Source: Schoenoplectus triqueter
Lineage: Eukaryota > Streptophyta > Magnoliopsida > Poales > Cyperaceae
Assembly: GCA_964058805.1 (NCBI GenBank)
Contig: CAXKVV010000277.1
Span: 124,001-188,000 of the forward strand
DNA length: 64,000 nucleotides
Direction of reading: 5' to 3'
The translations under genes were made by a program, and so were the position numbers. Shown here piece by piece: positions 48,198-58,741 of this stretch; positions within the stretch are counted from its first letter, which is position 1, and the number at the start of each line of letters is the position of its first letter. Below the pieces are notes generated by a model. That model was not told the origin of the DNA, did not search any database, and saw only the letters and a list, made by a program, of their open reading frames with translations.

Positions 48198-48320
48198 GGT
48201 TAAGAGTACCATCTCAAGATAGTCCTTCAATTAACTTTTCATGCTAATCTGGATTATGTTAAAAATATGTTGTTTAAGTGGAGCTAAGAGTACCATCTAC
48301 AGATAGTCCTTCAATTAGCT
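48198..48320 (+). repeat. Direct repeat pair with an 88-bp spacing
   Basis: AAGAGTACCATCTCAAGATA with GTCCTTCAATTA, and the near copy AAGAGTACCATCTACAGATA with GTCCTTCAATTA, are about 88 bp apart inside the LTR-type element. Confidence 0.75.
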
Positions 48321-50611
48321 TTAATTAATCCAGTTTAGTTTGATTATTTATTTCTTCTAGAAAACTAATCCGAAAACCAAAATGGAAATGAATGCTTCAG
48401 AAATTCAATGAAGAGATAAAACAGAGGAAGTAATTATAATAACATATTGAGGATAGGTTTCATCCCACTTTCACTGATTTGATTAATCTTTTCAGTTGCA
48501 TCAATTTACCAGTTTAGAGAATCATAAACCTTTATTTGCAACTGTGTATAAGTAGTATATAGCAAAAGAACTTAATAGAATAGAAGCAATTTCCACTAAG
48601 ATGAGGGTGCAAAAAGGGATACTTGACAAATAAAAAGGAATACATATTTCATCCCATCCCCTGGTCTTGAGTTAGTTTTCTAGCTTATCTATACCAGTTT
48701 GTCAGTTTGGGAATCATGAATCCAAGAGGCACGTGTGCTTACATATAGTATAATGTAAATGTGAGTGTAAGTGTAAATAAGTGTGAGTAAACAGAAATTT
48801 GTCAAAGAATGTCTCATCCCCTTGTCTAAACATGATATTGGATCACTTGTTTCATTCTACTGGGAAATCACAGACACCCTTCCCTCTTTCTCAGCACTAA
48901 CACATAAGTATAACTAGGAACTTAGTATGAGTGTGAGAGATGACAAGAAACATAAAGTTAACAAATCGAGGATGCTTCTGAGAAAAGATGCTTCTTCTGA
49001 GTTTCAGTTCATGTTTGAACTAATTGAATCCATAGAGGGTCACAAATCATCTCTATGTTCGGTGGCTCCCGAATTTTATTTTTAAAGAAAAGAAAAGAAA
49101 AATATTAAAACCAAGAGGAAGAGCTTCACTGACTTTTCAACTTGACTATACTGATTTTCTTAAGTTCATTAGCTCTTTTACATTAGGCAAATAAATCAGA
49201 GACATGAAATAGAGATGGAGATTCGAATGCATGTCTAAATCTAAACCAGAAGATTAAATAAATCAAAACAGAGAATAGGAGTTCAATTTCGTCAGAGAAA
49301 AAAAAACATCAAATATCACATATTCATATTATTCAATCAGCAATATATTTCAAGTCCGAATCTATTGATAAGAACAGACATGAAGAAGCAGCTTAACACA
49401 TTTACTATATTGCAAAATCGAACAACATGACTACCTAATTCCTTCTTCTGGTGTTGATCTTGAGCTTGCTAGAGGGATTATTATTTGGGTGTTATCTGAG
49501 AGTTCCAGTTTATAACTAGACCTTTGATCAGATTGGGTTTTTTCTCTGAGCTTCTCTCTTTGGTATGATCTTCTATCCCCTTTTTTGTGTATTTTTCCGA
49601 TCCCCTTTTCTTTACCCTGGCCATCCTTATATAGAGTTCACAGGCGGTGGAGAGGTGGGTGTTTGGTCATGAGCCAGGCGTGCACCAATTGAGAGTGTAG
49701 GGCTATGGACTAAGCCGGTCTACAGTAATTCCATCAATCCTATCACCTTTTGACATGTGTCCCTTCCTGGGATGCGAGCACTTCCCTCAATATGGGAGTG
49801 TATTTGGGGGCCCAGATTTCAAGCACGACCCTCCCATTATGTAACATATATTTTGAATAGTTTTAAAATCACTCGACAACACAGTCAGAACGCCGCCGAG
49901 GTCTCGCTTGGCTCACTTCATATTTCAGAGGCTTAATTCTCTAAATTGATTGCCGTTTCGAGATCGCCTGAGTGTCAATAGCGTATTTACCTCGTCAATT
50001 TTGAGTTCTCAATATTGAATATCAGTCTTCTCATCTTCTCAAACCGGTGTAAGGTGCATCTTTTGTACTGCCTCCCTTTTCATTCCTCCCTTCAACTTAT
50101 TCTTTCATATTGCAACCTTCTCATTCATTCGGGGCTCATGCTTGGGAAGTTGGCTATGCAGTTAGCTTCTTATCATAGCAGTAATGGCGCCTCGCCCTTC
50201 TTCAAAGAAGAGAAAGAGGGAAGCGACAAAAGAGATTGGTGAAGGTTCTTCTCATTTGGGTAGACATGGTGTTTGTGGATCAGCACAACAGGGGATGAGG
50301 AGACAGGAGCCTGGTGCACAAGAGTCAGGTTCATTCCGATCTCCCTTCGTCCTTTAGCTATGACTTCTTAAATGTATCAATTAATATAGATGAACTAGGT
50401 ATATTATTTTGATTATGCGCCATGAATGATAGATTTCTGGGCCTTGGGTCCCATTTGTAGGTATTTGGGTTAGGTTCATGATTAGATCAATATTTAACCT
50501 TAATTAACTATAAATGAGGTTCCATATGTCACCGAATGCTAAAATTCATTTAAAATCTCTACACCATCTTCTGAGTAAATCAAATATGGTGGCGTGTCAC
50601 CGTTCAGATAG

Positions 50612-51057
50612 TGACACGTGTCATTGGACTCGCTTGTCGGCTAACTTAGATTTATGCGAGGCCAACACGAGTGGCGTGGCACCAATCGATGGTTACCATG
50701 TGTCAGTTATGTCTGATCAGCTACCAAGTTAGCTTGCTTCGTATTCCTTTTGTTTAAACGGAAGTGGCCATATGGCTTGTTCACTATTCGATTGTCTGAT
50801 CAAGCTAATCAAATGCGACCATATGTCATTGTTGACTGGTCAATTATTATGTCGATCTAACTATTGAACACCATATGTTATCCTTATCATCTTAATTACC
50901 ATTTGTTACCTTCTTGCTTAAGTGTCGCCAATCATACACTGCCACATGACATTTGTCCAAAATCTCTTACCTTTGGTGGGACCCGCTTAATGATGTGGCG
51001 CCAAACATTACGCGCCATGTGTTATGCTTTGGCCCGTAAAAATCCGCCACGTGGCGG
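50612..51057. promoter_or_regulatory. Two G-box palindromes in the LTR-type element
   Basis: TGACACGTGTCA (50612-50623) and CCGCCACGTGGCGG (51044-51057) are perfect palindromes centred on CACGTG. The stretch between has several CCATATGT and CCATGTGT motifs. CACGTG is the usual plant bZIP/bHLH target. Whether it drives transcription is unknown. Confidence 0.4.
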
Positions 51058-52370
51058 GCTTTGGTCAACCTTGACTTTAGTTCATCCTTCTTTAGCATCC
51101 TCTATTTGTACCCTTTTGTGATCTCTTCCCCCAAATTGCACCCAAGAGATTCTATGGACCAATCAGAAAATTTTATTTTTCTGAATATTATTTCTCTATT
51201 CTATTTTAATATCTCTCATGGTCCAAAAATTATGAAACTTTCACCGAAAATCATGAAATTTAGGCTCAAAATTATGAGTATTTTTAATCCCTATTTTTCC
51301 TTTGAATTCATAGGTCAAAAATTCATCTTTCAATATGACCTCCTTCTTTTAAATATTGTATCCCAAATAGTGACTCCATATTTATGCCAATAATGTGATA
51401 TCTTTAATATTATCATTAATCAAGCATCTTTAATCATTTTGATGCTTAATTAAATCCAATAATATATTTGATTGAGTATTGATCTAACATATCAATACTT
51501 AAATCAAAATATTAGCATTAATTAAATAAACACTATTCATCTTTAGTGCTTAATTAATCATATACTTTTGACATTCATGGGGACTCTGCATTATACCATG
51601 AAGCCAGGAATATAATAGCAATTATATCCAGTTTGTATCATAATACTGAATTTTAGCATGATACGGGAGTATTGTCTGTTAGGGTTTCTTTATATTCATT
51701 TTCTTGCATGAATGACGTGTGGGTCCCCCACTCTCTTTTTATTCTTTTGAATATTTCAGAGGTCAACATTTATTTATTATTGTATGAACTTTTATTGTGT
51801 TATCCATTTGAGTAGTATAAAATTGTATTAAAATGTTTGAGCGACTGTTTCGGTGGTTTGAATTTGTATTAATTGTGTTGGTTGTTTAAATTTGTATTAG
51901 TTATGTTGGATGTTTCATTATGTTGTATGTTTCATTATGTTGTATGTTTGAGTGTATTAAACTATTAATTATTTGATTGTTTGAGACTTTGAGTAGTATG
52001 CATTTGTATGAAATTTATTAATTTTTGTTGAATGAACTTTTAGTTTTATATGAATTTGTATTAAATTGACATTTTTATACTTGATTCTGTTATTTTCATA
52101 TGAATTGTGGAATTTCTTCACCTGATAATTCTATTTCGGACTATTAACGAATCGAATCAAACAATTCGAACTATTAACGAATCGAATTTCGAACTATGAT
52201 TTGAATTTGAAATTGCCTATCTATTTCGAATCAAACTAGTTCAAAATAGATTTCAAATCAAACTCGAACACACGTTAGTTCGTTCGTGTTCGATTCATTT
52301 GCAGCCCTATAGACAGTAACAACAAACAAAAATGAGATGATATAGAGTTGTAAACTGCATGGCCAAGGAC

Positions 52371-52573
52371 TGAGTGCGGGGTTGTCAACCCCGCGCCTAG
52401 ATAATTTTTTTTTCTTTTTTTGAAGATTCGGGCTCTAGGAGCGGACTTATCAAGTCCGAAGATAGCATTTTTGGAATTTTATTTTCATTTTCTCAAATAT
52501 TTAATTTTGTATTATAATAATATTATTTTAAAAAAAAATGGACACTGACACGTACCGTTTTCTCTTTCACGTT
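52371..52573 (-). repeat. Right arm of the 200-bp inverted repeat
   Basis: Reverse complement of 42747-42943. It contains the palindromes GCGGGGTTGTCAACCCCGC (52377-52395) and CGGACTTATCAAGTCCG. Between this arm and the hAT right end there are only about 60 bp. Confidence 0.7.
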
Positions 52574-52586
52574 CGAGCTAGGTGTG

Positions 52587-52766
52587 CAGCCCTTTGAACC
52601 AAAAATTGGTTCGAAAGGTTTTCGGATCGTTGATTTTGCATCAGGATTCATATTTTTAACAGACCCCGAGGTCTGAGATTCACATTTTTAATGATCATTA
52701 CGAATCCTGATGTAAAATCAACGATCCGAGAACCCTTTAAACTAATTTTTTGATTCGAAAGGCTGC
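52587..52766. mobile_element. Foldback MITE (CAGCCCTTTGAACC ends)
   Basis: The left GCAGCCCTTTGAACCAAAAA and right TTCGAAAGGCTGC are inverted. A stronger inverted pair is CGGATCGTTGATTTTGCATC and its complement GATGTAAAATCAACGATCCG. The whole would fold into one long hairpin around a short centre at about 52660. No clear target duplication. Confidence 0.65.
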
Positions 52767-53052
52767 GAACCTACTCCGAGCGCTTCTCTTTCTGTCTTCA
52801 TATGCATATCCACATTATAAGTTTATAACACATGCAAAATTGTATGATGGCAGCCGCTATTAACTTCTCAAAAAAGAAAAAAATTATATGCCCTTTTTCC
52901 AAGAAAATTATTATTTTTAGATAAAGTTAAGAGTTATTTTTTCTTTTAAATGCTCATACAAAAAAATTATTACTCAAATCTAAATTCACTAATAATGTTT
53001 TATTCTCCTTTTATGAAGTATCTTGATGTAGTGATGTTGAGTATTTTATTAA

Positions 53053-53973
53053 CAGGGACGGAGCTAAAATATGAACTTAGGGGTGCCGAGAGGAGGGGTA
53101 CACGAGGGTGCTAAGATCCTCAAGAATCCACAAACCATGTTAAGAGGTATTAATTGTAAGTGTAACTTTTATAGAATTTTTTTTTACTGCCCCCTCCCTC
53201 TCAAGTCTATCAAATAGTTAACACAACAGTTTAATTTTCTTCCTAGCATCTCTCAGGTCCGAAAGCTGGCTTTGCCCCGAGCCGAGAGAACAAAGATGGT
53301 CAATTTATGAGTTTATGATACAATGATAGTATAATCAAAGAAGAAAATAAATCGTCATTCTTTATCAATTGAAAGAGAAAAAATAAATCGTCAAAAATCA
53401 AATTGAGAAGCAAATATGATGAGTTTATAATTAGAACAAAATATATCTATAATATAGATTTTTTTAATGATTCATATATTTAAAATAGAATTATAGTGGG
53501 TGTCGGATAGATAAATATCTTATAAATACAAGCAAGAAAATAAAAACTACTAATATACATAAATTATAGGGTAGTGTCAGACCCCTGGTACCCCTTCACT
53601 TTGTCTAGGGGTGTCAATGGGTCAGATCGAGTCAGGTCACATAATTTTTTTATGTGATCCGTTTAAAATTGGGTCAAAAAATCTTGATCCATACCCGTGT
53701 AAAATAATTAATTATTTTTATATAATTTTAAGTTATTAAATATTAACTTATAATTAATCTTAATTATTATATATTTAAGCTTTAATTAGTACTAAATCAT
53801 AAAATTACTTCAAAAAACATAATTTTCGAACCCGACCCGACCCGATTTTGATAAAAAAAAATAAATCCATACTCAACCCATTTATGTTCGGATCATGTCG
53901 GAACAAATCAGATTCGAATCAGATCGAATCGGATCAATAATTGACACCCCTATAACCTATGACTCCGCCCCTG
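53053..53973. mobile_element. hAT element (CAGGGACGGAGC ends) containing a nested element
   Basis: The ends are CAGGGACGGAGCTA and GACTCCGCCCCTG. Flanks TTTATTAA (53045-53052) and TTTATTAG (53974-53981) match at seven of eight positions, fitting a hAT target duplication. The interior has no transposase and is interrupted by a 347-bp element at 53606-53952. Confidence 0.7.
53606..53952. mobile_element. Nested MITE with TAGGGGTGTCAAT ends
   Basis: The ends are TAGGGGTGTCAAT and ATTGACACCCCTA, a perfect 13-bp inverted repeat. Subterminal motifs are GGTCAGATCGAGTC on the left and GACCCGACCCG plus ATCGGATC on the right. No target duplication was found. It lies wholly inside the CAGGGACGGAGC element, so it is younger. 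Confidence 0.7.
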
Positions 53974-53981
53974 TTTATTAG

Positions 53982-55740
53982 AATTAGAATGAATAAAAGC
54001 CTATTGCTCAGACGTAGTAGTTGACTCTAATGCCTCTCTATTTCGGATTAGTTTATTATGTGATGTTAACATCTATTAGGATCAAGGTGTGATATCAAGT
54101 GAATCGTAGTTTAGATGTAGTAGTCTTATTAATAATTTTAAGAGTACCAGGGGTGTAATAGTAATACCACGTACAAATTTATTTTTGCAATGAAATTTGT
54201 GGGATAACCATTTTTTTTTTTTTTAGAAATTAAGTTTTCATAAATTGCACCACATACTCTGCACGGTAGAGAATAGCATATGAATTCACATCCTCTAAAA
54301 TACTTCACTCTATAAAAATAACTGTTTAGTGAATTTAAATCATCACCATCTTGATTAGCCAATTAGAAAAAGAAAGAAAGTTATTCTTGAAGGGAAGAGA
54401 GAAAAAAAAAAAGGCAAAGGAAGCACTTTCTTATTTTTTTTATTTCTCTTTCAGATTTTCATTATGTTTCTCATTAATCTTTGTGAATTGTTTTTGTAAT
54501 TAAATTTTAATTGTGCCTTCAATTTTCTCATCCCATCACAATTAAAAAAGAATCTCCTAACTGTCACATAGATTTAATAATTTAATTTAATGGACAGTTA
54601 TTCTAGAACTATAGAGTACTATAGAGCATAGTAATAAGGTAAGTGATTTATTTCTGAATAATTCGATTTTCATCCATAGCCGAATGTTTTACGAATAATT
54701 TGTCAGTTTAATATATATTATGTTTTTTTGGTAAAAAATATTTTATTCGTGAATTATTCGGCACAAAAAATATTATATATTATTTTATATGAAAATTTAT
54801 AATTTTTAATATATTTTTAATATTTTATTATTATAATATATATATTATTTATATTATATTAAAACGAACCATTCCGAATTATATCAATAATATATCCTTA
54901 ATCTATCCGAACATTGAATTTTTTATCTCACCCAAAGTATCCCGAATAAGAAATTTGTTACTATGCTGTAGAGGAAACGAATCCGTAATGTAGAGGATCC
55001 TGACTCTGTCTCGTTAGTTTGGGTCTTGGAGGGAAGAGGTTGATAGAAATCACGTGAGTGTGGGTAGCTGAAAGTAAGACCACACAATCTTCACCCTACC
55101 TTCAAAGCTGAAATGCTCCGTGCCAAACTTTCCAAATGAAACGCCCAAATCTGCCTTTCTTTACTCCACAATCGCTCGGCTCAACATACAACTACTCCAC
55201 TAAATCAAATTCGGTTGGATAAACATCGAATCAAAATTCTTTAAACAGAAAGCTGAGAACCTCGAATCAAATTTGATTTGGCACTTTTTTTATATATATT
55301 TTATGTTTTGACAAGAAAATTACATAAAATATATTTCATGTTTTGAGGATCATAAATTTATTTGGCACTTTTTTTATATCTTGACTGATTATAATAGTGT
55401 TAAAGTGTTAAATATCATATATATTTAACAATCTACTGAAAACAAGTACTCTAAATTGTCTAATTAACTATAGCCAAACATAGTGCAACCAGCAGAAAAC
55501 AAAATACTCAAGAGATTAAGATCTAACACGAGACTTAGTACAAAATATGAATCAACTACCAATTTGGGTGGAATTTTCTAGATTATAGTTAGGATCCTTC
55601 GTTTTTCAAGGGATAAAACAAAGCAAGAATTATATAAACGTATTTCTAATGGTTCTCTTGTTTTTCAAGTTCCTCCGTCGTTTATAAATCCACTGACACG
55701 CATTTATGGGTAGAATAGGAAAAGTACATTTTAAATGTTC
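53982..55740. other. Intergenic, nothing recognised
   Basis: AT-rich sequence with no gene and no repeat that I could define. Confidence 0.5.
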
Positions 55741-55748
55741 ATCTGGAT

Positions 55749-56183
55749 TAGGAGTGTCAATTATTGATCCGATCCGACCTGATATAACTCGAAAATAAAT
55801 GGATCAGATATGAATTTAATTTTTTTGACATGAATCAGGCTTTTTTGTGTTCAGGTCAACCCGATCCGATCCGATTAATTATGTTTTTTGAATTAATTTT
55901 ATGATTTAGTACTAATGAAATTTTAAATATATATTAATTTACATTAATTAGGATCAATTATAAATTAATTAATAATTAATTATTTAAAATAATATAAAAA
56001 TATTTAATAAATATTTAATTATTTTACACAAGTCGAGTCGGGTCGACCTGTAATCCGATCGGATCGAGTATGAATCAAAAAAAAATTGACCTGAATATAA
56101 TTGAGTCTGATTTAGATCGAAACAATAAATAATAAAATAATAATGACCCGACTCAAATCCGAACCCGACTATTAACACCCCTA
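55749..56183. mobile_element. hAT-type MITE with TAGGAGTGTCAATTATT ends
   Basis: The left end TAGGAGTGTCAATTATTGAT and the right ATTAACACCCCTA are inverted. Flanks ATCTGGAT (55741-55748) and ATCTGGAC (56184-56191) match at seven of eight bases. Subterminal GATCCGA and GACCCGA motifs relate it to the element at 53606. Confidence 0.72.
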
Positions 56184-56399
56184 ATCTGGACACACTATAG
56201 TACTATACCAGTGTCAATAATTTTGAATGATTGCACGTTGACTTGAAAATTGAAATTCTTCATTTCGCGAGTTGAATTAAATAGATCAATTAAATCTCCA
56301 ACAGGTTCCAATTTTTCTGCCGAATAAAATTTATATAGTGCAAAAATGACACTCAACTTTCTGAAAATTTTCTATTTCATCTCCTCTTTTCACCGAGAA

Positions 56400-56631
56400 G
56401 CCCTCCAAATAGTTTATTTATTAAGAAGGTGGTAGATGGATACGGTGTGGTAGTTGGCATGACCGAACACTCTTCCTCGCACACACATATATAATCACTT
56501 CACCTATCTTTAGTGCACATATTAAGTCATATTCATGCATAGGAGTGACTAAGAAGAGAAAAACTCTGCCTAAACATAGCAAGACCCAAAGGAAGTGAGA
56601 GAGATTTGTTCAAGAGAAGAACCAAAAACAA
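56400..56631 (+). promoter_or_regulatory. F3H promoter and 5'UTR
   Basis: A TATATAA box at 56488-56494 would place the transcription start near 56520, giving a 5'UTR of about 110 nt. A CACCTATC motif (56501-56508) resembles the AC-type MYB sites common in flavonoid promoters. It sits downstream of the TATA box, so its relevance is uncertain. About 440 bp separate the gene from the nearest transposon. Confidence 0.5.
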
Positions 56632-58741
56632 ATGGCTCCAGGCACCCAGTTTTTCCCCACGATTTCAGACGAAAAGACTCTGAGGGATTCGTTCGTGCGT
56701 GACGAAGATGAGAGGCCAAAGGTCGCGTATAATGAGTTCAGCAATGACATCCCTGTCATTTCTCTTGAGGGAATAGATCAAGAGAATGGACGTCGTGATG
56801 AAATATGCAAAAAGATCGTGGAGGCGTGCGAAGACTGGGGAGTTTTTCAGGTGGTCGACCATGGAGTCGACACCACACTGATTTCTGAGATGACTCGCTA
56901 TGCCAGAGAGTTTTTCACACTGCCCCCTGAGGAGAAGCTGCGGTTTGACATGACCGGTGGAAAGAAAGGCGGGTTCATCGTCTCGAGCCACCTTCAGGTA
57001 ATTAACTGATGTCTTTTTTGAAACCTGGAACAAGGTCTTTAGTTTGCTAATTAACAGATGATATTTTGGAAAAAAAAGACATGTTTTTTGTGTGTTGCCA
57101 TCATTTTATGAATGCGGAATTTGAGAATGGAAAATCCAGGCTCTCTCTGAGACATTAAACAAGAAAATAAATATTATGAATTCAGTTAAATATTTATATT
57201 GTCGATTCTTAATATATCAAAGTCCATTAGAAACTCTCTTATTATAGGTCTTTTTTTTGCCTTCTAAATGCATTAGAATTGCCATCTTATTGTAATATTG
57301 CAAGAATTTCTCGCTTTGTCATGGCGCCTAATGAAAGCAAATTCAATTTCTCACTCTGGCCATACAAGATGATAGAATGATGATACATTAATCCTTGTCC
57401 CTCTTTCTGAGTAGATTGAAATCACAATTGAACACAAATTATCAACTCATAAGATGTAGAAAAAATACCAATGATTAATTCATTAACTGGCCTAATTAAT
57501 TAAGTCACTGAATTTTTTTTGGAGCGTGCAGCAAGATTGATATTTTTTATTAAATTTGGATTTGAGAAAACCACACTTATAGAATGAATTCCTTCAAGCC
57601 GAATAAAAGGAAACTTACAAATGCATGTGAATTCTCAATTTGAATTGCTCTGCCACCTTTTGCTCTAGTTAGACAGATGCCCATCATAATTTCCAAAAGT
57701 GGAAGTGTACTGGAATATCTTCTTGCTGACATGTTAGGACAAAATTCAATCTCTCTTTTCTTTCTATGAATTTAATGAAGCCGGCCCTCACATTTCTTTA
57801 ATTAAGCATCTCATATCTTTGTCATTAGCTTCTGAAACTCCTGGACACCTCTGTTTACTGACCTTGACTTAACCACCTCAACGTTGAAATTACAGGGTGA
57901 AGCAGTGCAAGACTGGAGGGAGATAGTAACATATTTCTCATACCCACTTGCCAGCCGCGACTACAGCCGCTGGCCTGACAAGCCCGAGGGATGGAGATCT
58001 GTGGTGGAGAGCTACAGCGAGAAGCTCATGGGCCTGGCCAACAAGTTACTCGGGGTCTTGTCAGAGGCCATGGGACTTGAGTCAGAGGCCTTGACCAAGG
58101 CCTGTGTAGACATGGACCAGAAAGTCGTCATAAACTTCTACCCTAAGTGTCCCCAGCCTGACCTGACACTGGGGCTGAAGAGACACACAGATCCCGGCAC
58201 AATTACGTTGCTTTTGCAGGACCAGGTTGGAGGCCTCCAGGCAACCAAGGATGGTGGAAAGACGTGGATTACCGTGCAGCCAGTTGAGGGAGCATTTGTG
58301 GTTAACCTTGGTGATCATGGTCATGTGAGTGTTGTGTAAAGATGCCGTAGATAGTCAAAGTTTTAATATTCCTTTGTAGTTTTATTTTTGAAACAACATT
58401 TACTTATGAAAATTATGGTTGATTGGGTAATGCAGTATCTCAGCAATGGACGCTTCAAGAACGCAGATCACCAGGCAGTTGTGAACTCCAACACCAGCAG
58501 GCTTTCAATTGCAACCTTCCAGAACCCGGCACCAGATGCTGTTGTGTACCCGTTGGCAATTCGGGAAGGCGAGAAGCCCATTTTGGACGAGCCAATCACC
58601 TTTGCTGAGATGTATAGGAGGAAGATGGCTCGTGATCTGGAGCTAGCCAAGCAGAAGAAATTGGCCAAGGCCATGACTGAGCAGACAGTGACAGAAGTGA
58701 TAACGGACAAGCCCAAACCCCTCACTGAGATCCTGGCTTAA
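56632..58741 (+). CDS. F3H: Flavanone 3-hydroxylase (naringenin 3-dioxygenase)
   Basis: Three exons, 56632-56997, 57896-58324 and 58436-58741, encode 366 aa, the normal length. The enzyme is a 2-oxoglutarate/Fe(II) dioxygenase that converts naringenin and eriodictyol to dihydroflavonols, feeding flavonol, anthocyanin and proanthocyanidin synthesis in the cytosol. The N-terminal DIOX_N domain starts near residue 35 ([10 protein letters not shown]). Iron ligands are H219, D221 (KRHTDPGT) and H277 (NADHQAVV). The 2-oxoglutarate contact is R287-x-S289 (SRLSIATF). Other F3H signatures are [20 protein letters not shown] and [18 protein letters not shown]. Both introns are GT-AG, in phase 0. Everything needed for activity appears intact. 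FLS and ANS are related enzymes but differ in these signatures. Confidence 0.97.

Larger units (their letters stand above)
45176..51768. mobile_element. 6.6-kb LTR-type element without coding sequence (TG...CA, 5-bp duplication)
   Basis: It begins TGTGCGACCC and ends GAGGTCAACA, flanked by TTTAT on both sides (45171-45175 and 51769-51773). TG...CA termini with a 5-bp duplication are the signature of LTR-retrotransposon integration. I could not find a second copy of either end, a primer-binding site, or gag/pol reading frames. It may be a very long solo LTR or a large non-coding derivative. It is AT-rich at 46.1-46.9 kb and contains several internal repeats. Confidence 0.55.
43231..52309. mobile_element. 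Decayed hAT element, itself carrying insertions
   Basis: The left end TAGAGCAGTAAAAAATATTCG and the reverse complement of the right end, TAGGGCTGCAAATGAATCG, are related. Both termini carry repeated TTCGAA/ATTCGAAC motifs (43250-43420 and 52135-52295). Flanks CAGATATT and TAGACAGT match at five of eight positions, perhaps a worn target duplication. Inside are a CT/GCCAGC-rich leader (43490-43840), a MULE-like element (43991-44341), an exon-like acidic segment (44944-45091) and a 6.6-kb TG...CA element (45176-51768). No transposase core remains. Confidence 0.55.

Noticed and set aside
56665..57033. Minus-strand 122-aa frame across F3H exon 1
   Set aside because: It is the antisense shadow of a well-supported exon and has no domain.
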